A stretch of 62,142 nt of DNA from JBJXHG01 sp046160865 (lineage in GTDB: Bacteria; Planctomycetota; UBA1135; GCA-002686595): positions 1 through 62,142 of the forward strand of contig JBJXHG010000185.1 in assembly GCA_046160865.1 (NCBI GenBank), read 5' to 3'. Made by a program: the position numbers and the translations under genes. Below, piece after piece: positions 1 through 9,142 of the stretch (position 1 is the first letter of the stretch; each line of letters opens with the position of its first letter). The notes beneath the pieces are model-generated. The model saw nothing but the letters and a program-made list of their open reading frames with translations, did not search any database and was not told the DNA's origin.

Positions 1-23
1 CGCCGCTCTCGGGATCGTCCGCC

Positions 24-2093
24 ATGAACAAGCTCGTCGTCTTTGCCATCGCTGTGTTCGCCGCTGCCGCATGCTTGCGCGGAACGACGACGGCACACGG
101 GGGTACGTTTCGCGGCCCGTCGGACAGCATCCCGCCTGGCGGAGGTGGCGGCGCCGCTCCGAGCGGAAATCGCGGCACTCCGCAGAACAGTGGCGGTAGC
201 GGTGTCGTGGGCGGAACGGACGCCTCGAAGCCCGTTGCCGGTTCAGGTTCGGGCAGCGGTGCGAATGCGGCGGCCGGCACGAGCGGCGGCGACACGTCCA
301 CGTGGCAGACGTGGTGGGGCTACAACCGCGATCCGTATCTCGATCTGCGCCAATCGCTCTACGCGAGCGATCTCTTGCCGGGCGGTGACGATTTCTTCCT
401 CGGTCGCATCGCACCGAATCAAGCGCGCGATCGCTTGCGCCCTTCCGACGCCGTCGTGCGCGCGCGCATCGTGCCGGCGCTGCGCAAGATCCTGCGCGAG
501 GAGCGCGACAACGATGTCGTGACGGGCGCCATGATCGCGCTCGCGAAGATCGGCGATCCGGTGGACCTCGCCGGCAGCGAAAGCTTGGCCACGACGTTCG
601 CGTCCTTCCTCGGCGATGCCAATCAAGAGATCGCGGAGACCGCCGCGGTGTCGCTCGGAATCCTCGCGAGCGTGAGTGCGCTCCCGATCCTGCGCGACCT
701 CGTGCTCGACACCGAGCGCGGTCGCGCGATCGCCGCGCGCGGCGGACGCGTCCATTGGCGCACGCGCGCGTTCGCCGCGTACGGCATGGGCTTGATCGGC
801 TTTCGCACGCGCGACACCGACGTGCGGCGCGACATCGTGCGGACGCTGACCGGGCTGCTCGAAGGCGAGGCGACGACGATGTCGACGCCGGATGTCGGCG
901 TCGCGTGCGTCACGGCGCTCGGGCTCTCGCCACTCCCCATCGAAGCCGACTACATGATCGCGTCGGAGAGCTGCCCGGTCGCCGAGCGCAGCTTGCAGGC
1001 GCAGATCGATTGGTGCGTGCGGCTGCTCGCCGACGAGAGCGTGCACGACCTCGTCCGTGCTCACGTGCCGACCGCGGTCGCGCGTCTGTGCGCCGGCGTG
1101 AATGCGTGGGGGATGCGCGAGCGCGTCGTGCAGGCGCTGATCGCCACAATCGCGACGCACTCGCGCGCGCCGCGCGTCGTACGCGCGAGCGCCGTGCTCG
1201 CCCTCGGCCGCATCGGCGACGCCGACGGCGATCCGCTCGATCGCACGCTCCGCGCGGCGCTGCTGCGCTGCTACGAGGAAGCGCGCGAGCCGGATCTCGA
1301 GCACTTCTCGCTGATGTCGCTCGCGCACGCCGCCAGCCGCGCCGGTCCGGGCGCGGGCGATCCGTGGCAGGGCACGCGCGAAGCGCAGACGTTCCTGCTC
1401 GGTGCGCTGCAAAAGGCGACCGGCGAAGATCGGTCGTGGATCGCGATCACGCTCGGCATCTTCGATCGCGCGCTCGCCCAGAACGGCCTGGGGCACTCGC
1501 CGCAAGTCGGAACCGCGCTGCGCGCGGGGCTCGTCGAATCACGCTCGCCGCGCGACATCGGAGCATTCGCCGTCGCCGCCGGCGTGCGCATGGACGCGGA
1601 GGCGCGCGCGCTCGTGCTCGCGAAGTTCGCCGACACGGCCGACGACGAGACGCGCGGCTTCCTGTGCATCGCGCTCGGCTTGATCGGCGAGCGCGACGCG
1701 ATGGAGCGCATCCAAGACGTCGTCCGTGCCTCGCGCTACCGGGCCACACTCCTGCGCGATGCGTCGGTCGCACTCGGCATCCTCGGCGACAAGTCGATCG
1801 TGCCCGAGCTCGCCGCGATGCTGCGCGACGCGAAGAGCCTGTCGACGCAAGCGGCGATCGCGTCGGCACTCGGCATCATCGGTGACGCGCGCTCGATCGA
1901 TCCCTTGATCGCGATGCTCGAGAACAAGGAGCTCTCGATGCGCGCGCGCGCGTTCGCGGCGGTCGCGCTCGGGATCGTCGCGGACAAGGAGACTTTGCCG
2001 TGGAACTCGAAGCTGTCGGTCGGCGTCAACTACCGCGCGAACACGACGACGCTCTTCGACGGGCAGGGCGCCGGGATCCTCGAGATCCTCTGA
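24..2093 (+). CDS. HEAT-repeat (PBS-lyase type) putative lipoprotein
   Basis: A 689-residue protein. The N-terminus is a short hydrophobic signal ending in a lipobox-like FAAAAC (Cys17), so it is probably a membrane-anchored lipoprotein. Residues about 25-95 are a low-complexity Gly/Ser/Pro linker. The rest is a run of about 30-residue helical repeats with the HEAT/PBS-lyase pattern (for example 'ALGILGDKSIVPELAAML' and 'ALGIIGDARSIDPLIAML'), an array that usually acts as a protein-binding scaffold. No catalytic motif is visible. Only 23 bases of upstream sequence are in the window, so promoter and operon context cannot be judged. The specific partner is unknown; the fold call is firm, the function is not. 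Confidence 0.85.
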   Translation: MNKLVVFAIAVFAAAACLRGTTTAHGGTFRGPSDSIPPGGGGGAAPSGNRGTPQNSGGSGVVGGTDASKPVAGSGSGSGANAAAGTSGGDTSTWQTWWGYNRDPYLDLRQSLYASDLLPGGDDFFLGRIAPNQARDRLRPSDAVVRARIVPALRKILREERDNDVVTGAMIALAKIGDPVDLAGSESLATTFASFLGDANQEIAETAAVSLGILASVSALPILRDLVLDTERGRAIAARGGRVHWRTRAFAAYGMGLIGFRTRDTDVRRDIVRTLTGLLEGEATTMSTPDVGVACVTALGLSPLPIEADYMIASESCPVAERSLQAQIDWCVRLLADESVHDLVRAHVPTAVARLCAGVNAWGMRERVVQALIATIATHSRAPRVVRASAVLALGRIGDADGDPLDRTLRAALLRCYEEAREPDLEHFSLMSLAHAASRAGPGAGDPWQGTREAQTFLLGALQKATGEDRSWIAITLGIFDRALAQNGLGHSPQVGTALRAGLVESRSPRDIGAFAVAAGVRMDAEARALVLAKFADTADDETRGFLCIALGLIGERDAMERIQDVVRASRYRATLLRDASVALGILGDKSIVPELAAMLRDAKSLSTQAAIASALGIIGDARSIDPLIAMLENKELSMRARAFAAVALGIVADKETLPWNSKLSVGVNYRANTTTLFDGQGAGILEIL

Positions 2094-2212
2094 CGGTCGC
2101 GCCAGCGCGCCCTGCGCGGCGTTGTCGGCTCGGAATCGATCCTCGCCGACCAACAACGGTCGGCTGCGGTCGATTCCGAACCGACGCCTTGCGCAGGACG
2201 CGCTGGCGCAAC
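2094..2212. repeat. Palindromic repeat, family B, copy 1
   Basis: Imperfect inverted repeat directly after the HEAT gene stop. The outer arms CGCCAGCGCG and CGCGCTGGCG are complementary. Inner arms TCGGAATCGATCCTCGCCGAC and a matching GGTCGATTCCGA pair around a short centre. The same inner arms recur at the right end of the window. It could be a REP/MITE-like element that also serves as a transcription stop for the HEAT gene, but no T-tract follows. Confidence 0.6.
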
Positions 2213-2231
2213 CGTTCAATCCGCGCGGGCG

Positions 2232-2410
2232 AGCCCGCATTTCTCACCACGCCGCGAGCGAAACGGTGCAAGTGTCGGTGGATGCAAGTCGAGCGACCGA
2301 GCGCACCGGAGGCGACCTGGTAAGGTCGCCGAGGAGCGTGCCCGAGCTCGACGCCGCAGACGCCGGCAATTGCGCCGTTGCAGCCGCGGTGTGGTGAGAA
2401 ATGCGGGCTA
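2232..2410. repeat. Palindromic repeat, family C, full copy
   Basis: Element of about 180 bp bounded by terminal inverted repeats AGCCCGCATTTCTCACCAC and GTGGTGAGAAATGCGGGCT, perfect over 19 bases. An internal hairpin GGCGACCTGG-TAAGGTCGCC lies near the middle. It fills the rest of the gap between the HEAT gene and the convergent CPBP protease, and its right edge overlaps the last codon of that gene. One arm of the same family (AGCCCGCATTTCTCACC) is present at 61984-62000. Typical of non-autonomous REP-type elements; no transposase is in the window. Confidence 0.65.
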
Positions 2411-3886
2411 CCGGTACAGCGCGGAGATGAACACGAGCGCGAGCGCGTTGGCGAACGCGTGGCAAGCCATCGCCGGCACGAGACTCTTGGTGAGCTCGAC
2501 TCCCGCGGCGAGCACGAGCCCCTTCCATATGATCGAGAGTTGCCCCGCGAACGAGACCGGGTGGATCGCCGCGAACAGTCCGGCACACATCAGTGCGGCC
2601 GCGACGGGTCCGAAGCGCCGGCGGAACGTGAGGTAGACGAGGCCGCGGAAGCCGATCTCCTCGAGGATCGGACGCCAGACGGCGAGGTCGATGCTCCACA
2701 GCGCGAACTCCGTGCGCGTGGACCACAAGAGCCGCTCGCTGACGAGGCGGCTCCAATGCTCTTGTGCGCCGAGCGCGCGCGACACGCTGTCGATCGCAGC
2801 CGATCCGATCTCGCTCGCTGCGAAGAGCGCGAGGAACACGCACGCCCAGCGCACCACGCTTCCGGGCAACGTGAGCCCGAGCGCGCGCGGGAACGTCTGT
2901 GCGTTCGGACGGAGCAAGCGCGTGCGCATCCACACGATCATCGGAATCGACGCGACGACCGCGGCCCACGGCGCGAGGAAGCCGGCGCCCAGTCCCTCGG
3001 CAGCGAGCACGACGACGAGGTCGATCGACAGTCCCGCGAGCGCGGAGATCAGGAGCACCGCGTAGCCGTCCTGCCAACTCCACGCGGGCGGCACGGACGC
3101 GGTCGACTGCACGAGCGGCGGACGGTTGCGCAGGAGCCACGCGCACAGTGCGGCGAGGCCGAGCAGCGTCGGGATCGCGCGCGCAAGCGTGAGGCGCTCG
3201 AGGCGCGTGCGCAGCGTCGCACGTTCGCTCGCGATCGTGGCGCGCTGCGCATCGGCGACGCCGCGCTGCTCAGCGATCCGCAGCTCGAGGCGCTCACGCG
3301 CCCAACCCGGTTGCCAACGGTCGAGAGCAGCCGGTCGCGCTTCGATGCGCGCTGCGGCGCCGAGCGCGTACACGCTGCGCAACGCCGCGCGCAGTGCCGG
3401 ATCGCCGTCGTCGAGCGCTTCGAGAGAGCTCTGCGCTTCGTCGCGCCGGCCTGCTTCCCCGAGCAAGACGATGCGGCGCAGGCGCAACTCGGCGACCGCT
3501 TCGGCCTGCGCTTGGATCCGCTCGGGATCGTCTTGCGCAGTTGCGAGCGCGCTCGCGGATGTCGCGAGCATGTCGCCGTACGCGTCGATCACTTCGCGCA
3601 GCGGCTCGCCCGCGAGTCCGAGGAACACGCCGCACAGCGACTCGTAACGCGAGCCGTCGAGCGCTTCGTCGATCGCGAGATCGACCTCGAGCACGCGCAC
3701 GGCGGTCGCGAGGGGCTTGTCGAGGCTCCACGCGCCGAGCTCCGTGCTCTGCGGAGCCATCCAGCGCATCAGCACGCAGCCGGCGGTGAGCCCGAGCGCG
3801 AGCACGAAGAGCGCCGTGACCGGGACCGTCGGCCGCGCATTCGGCGCCGGTCCTCCGCTCGAACCGCTGCCGTCATCGGTGCTCAT
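2408..3886 (-). CDS. CPBP-family intramembrane metalloprotease (Abi/CAAX protease-like)
   Basis: A 492-residue polytopic membrane protein. A hydrophobic segment near residue 25 is followed by a long soluble, helical region of about 200 residues, then a cluster of membrane helices. The C-terminal part has the CPBP (PF02517) signature: EEIGFRG near residue 408 (the EExxxR motif), FAAIHP near residue 441 (FxxxH-type) and ACHAFAN near residue 475 (HxxxN/D). These residues coordinate the zinc in glutamic-type intramembrane proteases. Family members process prenylated or secreted peptides or act in self-immunity; the substrate here is unknown. The extra N-terminal soluble region is longer than in typical 250-300 residue members. 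It is convergent with the HEAT gene. Confidence 0.88.
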   Translation of the reverse strand: MSTDDGSGSSGGPAPNARPTVPVTALFVLALGLTAGCVLMRWMAPQSTELGAWSLDKPLATAVRVLEVDLAIDEALDGSRYESLCGVFLGLAGEPLREVIDAYGDMLATSASALATAQDDPERIQAQAEAVAELRLRRIVLLGEAGRRDEAQSSLEALDDGDPALRAALRSVYALGAAARIEARPAALDRWQPGWARERLELRIAEQRGVADAQRATIASERATLRTRLERLTLARAIPTLLGLAALCAWLLRNRPPLVQSTASVPPAWSWQDGYAVLLISALAGLSIDLVVVLAAEGLGAGFLAPWAAVVASIPMIVWMRTRLLRPNAQTFPRALGLTLPGSVVRWACVFLALFAASEIGSAAIDSVSRALGAQEHWSRLVSERLLWSTRTEFALWSIDLAVWRPILEEIGFRGLVYLTFRRRFGPVAAALMCAGLFAAIHPVSFAGQLSIIWKGLVLAAGVELTKSLVPAMACHAFANALALVFISALYR

Positions 3887-3920
3887 CGTCGCGCGCGCCC
3901 GCTACTGCGCGGGGCGCGGA

Positions 3921-3930
3921 GAACCTAACA
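3921..3930 (+). promoter_or_regulatory. Candidate -10 (CCTAACAT) for the aldo/keto reductase
   Basis: CCTAACAT lies about 20 bases before the ATG at 3950 and fits the TAnnnT pattern seen upstream of many genes in this window. No clear -35 box is seen. Weak on its own; support comes from the recurrence. Confidence 0.35.
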
Positions 3931-3949
3931 TCCGCGCGAGGGTTCCACG

Positions 3950-5014
3950 ATGCGACGCCGACGACTTGGACAGAGCGAGCTCGAAGTGCCGGTGCTGTGT
4001 CTCGGCGCGTGGACGTTCGGCGGTTGGAACTGGGGCGGCGCCGACGACGAGGCCTCCGTGCGCGCCGTGCACGCGGCCATCGAATGCGGCATGAACGCGA
4101 TCGACACCGCGCCGGTCTACGGCTTCGGTCATTCGGAGCGCATCGTCGGGCGCGCGATCGCCGGCCAGCGTGACCGCGTGATCGTGATGACGAAAGTCGG
4201 CTTGCGCTGGGACGACGAGCGCGGCGTGGAGTTCTTTCGAACGCCGGATCCGGACGGGCGCATGCTGACGGTGCGCAAGAACAGCCGGCCGTGGTCGGTG
4301 AAGTACGAGGTGGAGCAGAGCTTGAAGAGGCTCGGCGTCGACGTGATCGATCTCGTGCAAGTGCACTGGCCGGACCCGTCGACGCCGATCGGCCTCACCA
4401 TGCACGCGCTGCTCGAGCTGCGCCGGGAAGGCAAGCTGCGCGCGATCGGCGTCTCCAACTTCACCGTCGCGCAGATGGAGGAGGCGCAGCTCGCGCTCGG
4501 CGACGTGGCGCTCGCGAGCGCTCAGCCGAAGTACAACTTCGTCGCGCGCGAGATCGAGCGCCAAGTGCTCCCGTTCGCGCAGCGGGCGGACGTCGGCGTG
4601 CTCGTGTACTCGCCGCTCGAGCAAGGCTTGCTGACGGGCAAGGTCGACGCCGCGCGCACGTTCCCCGAAGGCGACGGCCGGCGCGGGCGCGCGACGTTCT
4701 CGCCGGAGAACCGCGCCGCGGTGAACGCGCTCCTGCAGCGCGTCGTCGTGCCGATCGCGGAGCGTCACGGCGCGACGATCGGTCAGGTCGTGCTCGCGTG
4801 CACGATCGCGCAGCCTGGCATCACGAGCGCGCTCGTCGGTGCGCGCACGCCCGAGCAGGTGCGCGAGAACGCGCGCGCGGGCGAGCTCGAGCTCGCGGAC
4901 GAAGAAGTGCGGGCTGTGCACGACGCGTTCGTCGCACTGCGGCTGACGGGACTGCCGGCGTACGGACGGCGCGCGAAGCTCATGCGCTTCTTGAGTCGCA
5001 TGATCGGACGGTGA
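3950..5014 (+). CDS. Aldo/keto reductase
   Basis: A 354-residue NAD(P)H-dependent oxidoreductase of the AKR superfamily (PF00248). The catalytic tetrad is visible: Asp52 and Tyr57 in 'NAIDTAPVYG', Lys82 in 'VIVMTKVGL' and His139 in 'LVQVHWPD'. The nucleotide-binding end 'ALVGARTPEQVRENA' is present. Length and order match YajO/general-stress AKRs that reduce aldehydes or ketones on a TIM barrel in the cytoplasm. The gene stands alone and is divergent from the CPBP protease. The substrate cannot be inferred. Confidence 0.93.
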   Translation: MRRRRLGQSELEVPVLCLGAWTFGGWNWGGADDEASVRAVHAAIECGMNAIDTAPVYGFGHSERIVGRAIAGQRDRVIVMTKVGLRWDDERGVEFFRTPDPDGRMLTVRKNSRPWSVKYEVEQSLKRLGVDVIDLVQVHWPDPSTPIGLTMHALLELRREGKLRAIGVSNFTVAQMEEAQLALGDVALASAQPKYNFVAREIERQVLPFAQRADVGVLVYSPLEQGLLTGKVDAARTFPEGDGRRGRATFSPENRAAVNALLQRVVVPIAERHGATIGQVVLACTIAQPGITSALVGARTPEQVRENARAGELELADEEVRAVHDAFVALRLTGLPAYGRRAKLMRFLSRMIGR

Positions 5015-5024
5015 CGAGCGCGGC

Positions 5025-6389
5025 TCAGACGAAGAACAGCAGCGTCACGGCGGCGAAGATCGGCAGCAGGATCAAGCTCGTCCAGAGCATGTACCCGAAG
5101 AACGACGGCATGCGGATGCCGTTCTCTTCGGCGATCGCCCTGACCATGAAGTTCGGCCCGTTGCCGATGTAGGTGTTGGCGCCCATCAATACCGCGCCGC
5201 ACGAGATCGCGGCGAGCAGCGCGGCGTTCTCCGGCGACTTCGCGAGGAACTCGGCGAGGTACGTCGCTCCCTCGACGGGCACGCCGGCTTGCCCGCACGC
5301 GGTCGCGGCGAACGTCAAGTACGTCGGCGCGTTGTCGAGGAAGCTCGAGAGCAGTCCCGTCGCCCAGAAGTACTGCCACGGCTGCGTGAGCCCGAGCTCG
5401 CTTCCGCGTGCGTTCAGGATCTGCAGCGGCGCGACCATCGTGACGAAGATGCCGGCGAAGAGGACCGCGACCTCGACGATGGGTGCGAAGCTGAAGCGAT
5501 TCGCGCTGCGCACGGCGGGCTTCGTGAGCATGTAGGCCGTGACGGTCAGTCCGAGCAGCGCGAGCTCCTGCACGCCGAACGCCCAGTGGCCGCGCCGGCT
5601 TCCGACGCTGGCACCTCTGGCGATGATCGTCGCGACGATGGCCGCGAGGAAGAAGAGGTTGTGCTTGCCCTCGATGCCGAGGCGCTCGTGCTTCAGCGCA
5701 TCCTCGAGCTGCGCGCCGGGTCGGCTCTCCTCCTCGCGGTCGAGCACGATCGAATCGACGAGGAAGAAGAGGCCCAACAGCGTCGCGTTCACGAACAACC
5801 ACTGCTTCCACAGACCGAGCGTCCACTCGAACGGCACGCCCTTCAAGAAGCCGAGATAGAGCGGCGGATCGCCGAGCGGCGTCAGCATCCCGCCACAATT
5901 GCTGACGACGAAGATGAAGAAGAGGACCAGGTGCTGCTTGCGCTGGCGCGTCCGGTTGGCGCGCAGGAGCGGCCGGATCAGCACGACCGACGCGCCCGTG
6001 GTCCCGATCAGGTTCGCGAGCACCGCGCCGATCGCGAGCATCGTGGTGTTCGACACCGGCGAGCCCGCGAGCGAGCCGCGCACGTAGATGCCGCCGGAGA
6101 CGACGTACAAAGCGCCGAGCAGCGCTAGGAACGAGACGTAGTCGAGCACGGCCTCGACCAGCGCGTGCCGGCCCGCTTCGCCGTGCGCGACGCCCATGTA
6201 GATCGCGAACGGGATCGCGAGCAGGGCGCTGACGAGCGCGCGGTTCTTGTTGTGCTCCCACCAGTGCGGCGCGACGAGCGGCAAGAGCGCGATGCACGCG
6301 AGCAGCGCCACGAACGGCACGATCGCGGCGAGCGGCAGCGCGGTGCCGAGTGGCTCGAGTGAGACGACGGCGTAGGCGAGGGGGAGCAT
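5025..6389 (-). CDS. NhaD-like sodium:proton antiporter / ion transporter superfamily
   Basis: A 454-residue integral membrane protein with at least eleven hydrophobic segments from the first residues to the C-terminus. The conserved patches 'ANLIGTTGASVVLIRPLL' (about residues 125-142) and 'VVSNCGGMLTPLGDPPLYLGFLKG' (about 160-183) are typical of the NhaD branch of the IT superfamily, and 'DNAPTYLTF' near residue 350 matches a conserved membrane re-entrant motif. The likely role is Na+/H+ exchange across the inner membrane. Its 3' end is 10 bases from the convergent aldo/keto reductase. Arsenite or dicarboxylate transport are less likely alternatives within the superfamily. Confidence 0.88.
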   Translation of the reverse strand: MLPLAYAVVSLEPLGTALPLAAIVPFVALLACIALLPLVAPHWWEHNKNRALVSALLAIPFAIYMGVAHGEAGRHALVEAVLDYVSFLALLGALYVVSGGIYVRGSLAGSPVSNTTMLAIGAVLANLIGTTGASVVLIRPLLRANRTRQRKQHLVLFFIFVVSNCGGMLTPLGDPPLYLGFLKGVPFEWTLGLWKQWLFVNATLLGLFFLVDSIVLDREEESRPGAQLEDALKHERLGIEGKHNLFFLAAIVATIIARGASVGSRRGHWAFGVQELALLGLTVTAYMLTKPAVRSANRFSFAPIVEVAVLFAGIFVTMVAPLQILNARGSELGLTQPWQYFWATGLLSSFLDNAPTYLTFAATACGQAGVPVEGATYLAEFLAKSPENAALLAAISCGAVLMGANTYIGNGPNFMVRAIAEENGIRMPSFFGYMLWTSLILLPIFAAVTLLFFV

Positions 6390-6428
6390 GCGTCGATGTT
6401 CGAGTGCGAGTGTTCGGAACCAGGTGGA

Positions 6429-6436
6429 GCTAGATT
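6429..6436 (+). promoter_or_regulatory. Candidate -10 (GCTAGATT) for the HtrA-type protease
   Basis: GCTAGATT, 24 bases before the ATG at 6461, matches the GCTANNNT motif recurring upstream of other genes here. Confidence 0.4.
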
Positions 6437-6460
6437 AGGGTCGAGGTCCACCTCATCGCC

Positions 6461-7588
6461 ATGCAATCGTCCAATCGCGGTCCGCTTCTCTCGTGCAGCC
6501 CGTGGGCGCTGCTCGTCGTGCTCCTCTTGGTCGCAGGCTACTTCGCGTGGCATCTCGCGAAGCCGCTGCTCATGCCGATCCACGATCTCGAGGCGCAAGC
6601 GCGGCCGGTCGTGGCCCGCGGCAATCTCGCAGAGGACGAGCAGGCGACGATCGAGCTCTTTCGTCGCTCGTCGCCGTCCGTCGTGAACATCGACACGCTT
6701 GCGCAGCGCCGCGACCGCTTCCGCATGCGTGCGCTCGAGTTCCCGCAAGGCTCCGGCTCCGGGTTCGTGTGGGACGAGCGCGGCTACATCGTCACGAACT
6801 TCCACGTCATTCAGGGCGCCGACCGCGCAATCGTCACGCTGCAAGACCAGAAGCAGTACGACGCCGAGCTCGTGGGCTTCGAGCCGGACTACGACCTCGC
6901 CGTGCTGAAGATCAACGCACCCGGCTCGCAACTCACCGCGCTGCCGCTCGGGACGTCGAAAGACTTGATGGTCGGGCAGAAGGTCTTCGCGATCGGCAAT
7001 CCGTTCGGCCTCGACCACACGCTGACGACCGGCGTCATCAGCGGGCTCTCGCGCGTGATCACGTCCGTGTCGGGCCGCGACATCGAGAGCGTGATCCAGA
7101 CGGACGCCGCGGTGAACCCTGGCAACTCCGGCGGTCCGCTGCTCGACAGCTCCGGTCGCCTGATCGGCGTGAACACCGCGATCGTCGGCACGACCGGATC
7201 GAACGTCGGCATCGGGTTCGCGATCCCGGTCGACACGGTGAACCTCGTCGTGCCGAGCCTGATGCGCCGCGGCCGGCTCGATTTTCCGATGATGGGCGTG
7301 CGCATCGCGTCGCCGCAGGTGGCCGAAGCGCTCCGGACCGACGGACTCGTGGTGCAGTCCGTCGAGCCCGGCAGCGGAGCCGAGCGCGCGGGCTTGCGCA
7401 GCATGGCGATCGTCGGCCGCGAGCCGCGCGCCGACGTGCTCCTCTCGATCGACGGCGAGCGGCTCGAGCGCTACGAGGACATCCCGCGCATCCTGAGTCA
7501 GCACCGCGCCGGCGACGTGGTCGAGGTCGAGTTCGAGCGCGACGGTCGGCGCTCGAAAGTGCCGGTCACGCTGCAGTCGCGCGAGTGA
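6461..7588 (+). CDS. HtrA/DegP-family serine protease with one PDZ domain
   Basis: A 375-residue trypsin-like protease. One N-terminal hydrophobic segment (about residues 13-31) acts as signal or membrane anchor. The protease domain carries the catalytic triad His115 (TNFHVIQG), Asp145 (DYDLAVLK) and Ser223 (NPGNSGGPL). A single PDZ domain follows (about 275-370) with 'AERAGLRSM' and 'VLLSIDGERLERYEDI'. The architecture is that of DegS/HtrA periplasmic quality-control proteases, anchored in the inner membrane with the catalytic domain outside. Divergent from the antiporter, with about 70 bases between the two starts. Confidence 0.93.
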   Translation: MQSSNRGPLLSCSPWALLVVLLLVAGYFAWHLAKPLLMPIHDLEAQARPVVARGNLAEDEQATIELFRRSSPSVVNIDTLAQRRDRFRMRALEFPQGSGSGFVWDERGYIVTNFHVIQGADRAIVTLQDQKQYDAELVGFEPDYDLAVLKINAPGSQLTALPLGTSKDLMVGQKVFAIGNPFGLDHTLTTGVISGLSRVITSVSGRDIESVIQTDAAVNPGNSGGPLLDSSGRLIGVNTAIVGTTGSNVGIGFAIPVDTVNLVVPSLMRRGRLDFPMMGVRIASPQVAEALRTDGLVVQSVEPGSGAERAGLRSMAIVGREPRADVLLSIDGERLERYEDIPRILSQHRAGDVVEVEFERDGRRSKVPVTLQSRE

Positions 7589-7603
7589 CCGCGCGGCGCG
7601 CGC

Positions 7604-9124
7604 CTACTCGTCGTCGCTCTTCGGCTTCTGCGCGTCGTTCGCGTCACTCGCACCGGCGTCGTCGTCGCCCGCGTAGCCGAGCGCTTGCAGCTCTTTGTGC
7701 GTCTCCGCGTCGAACTCCGGGCCCGCGGTGATCGTGCACAGCATCGGCCCGAGCGCGCGCGCGAGCGCTTCCTTCATCGCCGCACGCGTCGGCGGCAGCG
7801 GACCGGCGAGCGCGTGCAGCTCGAGTGGATCGATCGACAAGTCGAATGCTTCGAGCACGCCGTCCGAGCCTTGGATCGCCTTGAAGTCGGCCGTGACGGC
7901 GCTCAGCAACTCGCGCTCGTACGCAGCGAGCACGCCGGACTCACGCATCTCGGCCGGAAACGTGTCGAGCGACACTTGCGGATAGTCGAGCATCGCGCGC
8001 AGCGTGCGCGACTTCGGACGCTCGCCGAGCATGTCGACTCCAGCGCAGCTCTTCTCCGGCTCCAAGCGCGCGGCGCGCACGATCGTGGGATAGAGATCGT
8101 GGATCTGTACGAGGTCCTTGCGCACCGCACCCGCCTCGAAGCCCGGCCCGCGTGCCAAGCAGACGATGCGCAGGTTGCTCTCGTACAGGTTGAAGATGTG
8201 GCTGATGTGCCCGTGCTCGCCCAGGTTTTCGCCGTGGTCCGACACGATGAACACGAGCGTGTTCGCGGGATCGCTCTCGCGGTCCACGGTGCCTAGGATC
8301 GCACGCGTGATCACGTCGGTGAAGCGCAGGTCGCCTTCGTACAGGCGCCGCAGCGTTCCCCACTCCGCCTCGCTCAACGGCTCCTTGCGCGCGTAGTGGC
8401 GGTTCTGCAGCGACGACGCTTTGCCGTCGGGGAACAAGCTGTAGATCGCCTCGTTGAGCTCCTTCTCCGTCGCGAAGAACGGTTGCGCAGCATCGAACGG
8501 CGGCTTGTACGGCAGGTGCGGCTCGATCAAGTTCACGAACAGGAAGTAGGGCTGCGTCTTCACGCGGTCCGACTCGAACCACTTGTTGACGGCGGCGACC
8601 GTCGGGTGCGCGAGCTTGCCGCCGAACAGTCGGTCCTCGCGCTTGCCGCGGCGGTTCAGCTTCTCGAGGAACGTCTGGAACCCGCGCGCGAGCCCCGTCT
8701 TCACCGACACCCACGGGTTGTTGCTGAAGCCGGCCGTCTGATAGCCCGCGCGCGACAAACGCTCGGCGAGCATCGGCGCGGCGTCGCAGATCTTCTTGTT
8801 CTTCTGGTTCGCGCCGTGGACGTCGGGCATGAGTCCGCTGAAGAGCGACGCATGCGCGGGCAGCGTCCAGCCCGACACGGAGTAAGCGCGATCGAAGCGC
8901 GTGCCCGCGCGCGCGAACTCCTCGAGGAACGGCGACGTCGGCTTCGGGTATCCGTACGCGGAGAGATAGTCCGGTCGCGCCGTGTCGAGCACGATCACGA
9001 CGACGTTCGGCGGAGGTCCAGTCGGCGTCGGCGGCGCGGGCTTCGAGCACGCTGCGACGACGACGACGAGAGCGCCGAGAGCACGCGCTCGGCCGGTGAT
9101 TCGGAAGAGGATCGACGCGCGCAT
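7604..9124 (-). CDS. Sulfatase-family (alkaline phosphatase superfamily) lipoprotein
   Basis: A 506-residue protein starting with a signal peptide and lipobox VVAAC (Cys26), so a probable lipoprotein. The PF00884 fold is shown by the metal-binding start 'VVIVLDTARPDYLSAYGY', the later 'FIVSDHGENLGEHG' and the 'LVQIHDLYPTI' segment. The active-site region reads 'SGWTLPAHASLFSG': the position expected for a formylglycine precursor (C/S-x-P-x-R) is Thr and the Arg is missing. It may therefore use Thr as in phosphoethanolamine transferases, or hydrolyse phosphate esters. Its position beside methyltransferases and glycan genes suggests action on surface polymers. Convergent with the HtrA gene. Confidence 0.88.
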   Translation of the reverse strand: MRASILFRITGRARALGALVVVVAACSKPAPPTPTGPPPNVVVIVLDTARPDYLSAYGYPKPTSPFLEEFARAGTRFDRAYSVSGWTLPAHASLFSGLMPDVHGANQKNKKICDAAPMLAERLSRAGYQTAGFSNNPWVSVKTGLARGFQTFLEKLNRRGKREDRLFGGKLAHPTVAAVNKWFESDRVKTQPYFLFVNLIEPHLPYKPPFDAAQPFFATEKELNEAIYSLFPDGKASSLQNRHYARKEPLSEAEWGTLRRLYEGDLRFTDVITRAILGTVDRESDPANTLVFIVSDHGENLGEHGHISHIFNLYESNLRIVCLARGPGFEAGAVRKDLVQIHDLYPTIVRAARLEPEKSCAGVDMLGERPKSRTLRAMLDYPQVSLDTFPAEMRESGVLAAYERELLSAVTADFKAIQGSDGVLEAFDLSIDPLELHALAGPLPPTRAAMKEALARALGPMLCTITAGPEFDAETHKELQALGYAGDDDAGASDANDAQKPKSDDE

Positions 9125-9134
9125 GAGATCGCGC

Positions 9135-9142
9135 AGTATAGC
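9135..9142 (-). promoter_or_regulatory. Candidate -10 (GCTATACT) for the sulfatase lipoprotein
   Basis: On the minus strand GCTATACT stands 10 bases before the start codon at 9124. It is one of the best matches to the window-wide GCTANNNT motif. The very short distance suggests a short leader. Confidence 0.5.

Noticed and set aside
243..1505. Long minus-strand open frame opposite the HEAT-repeat gene
   Set aside because: Arg-rich shadow frame typical of high-GC DNA; the plus strand encodes a convincing signal peptide and repeats.
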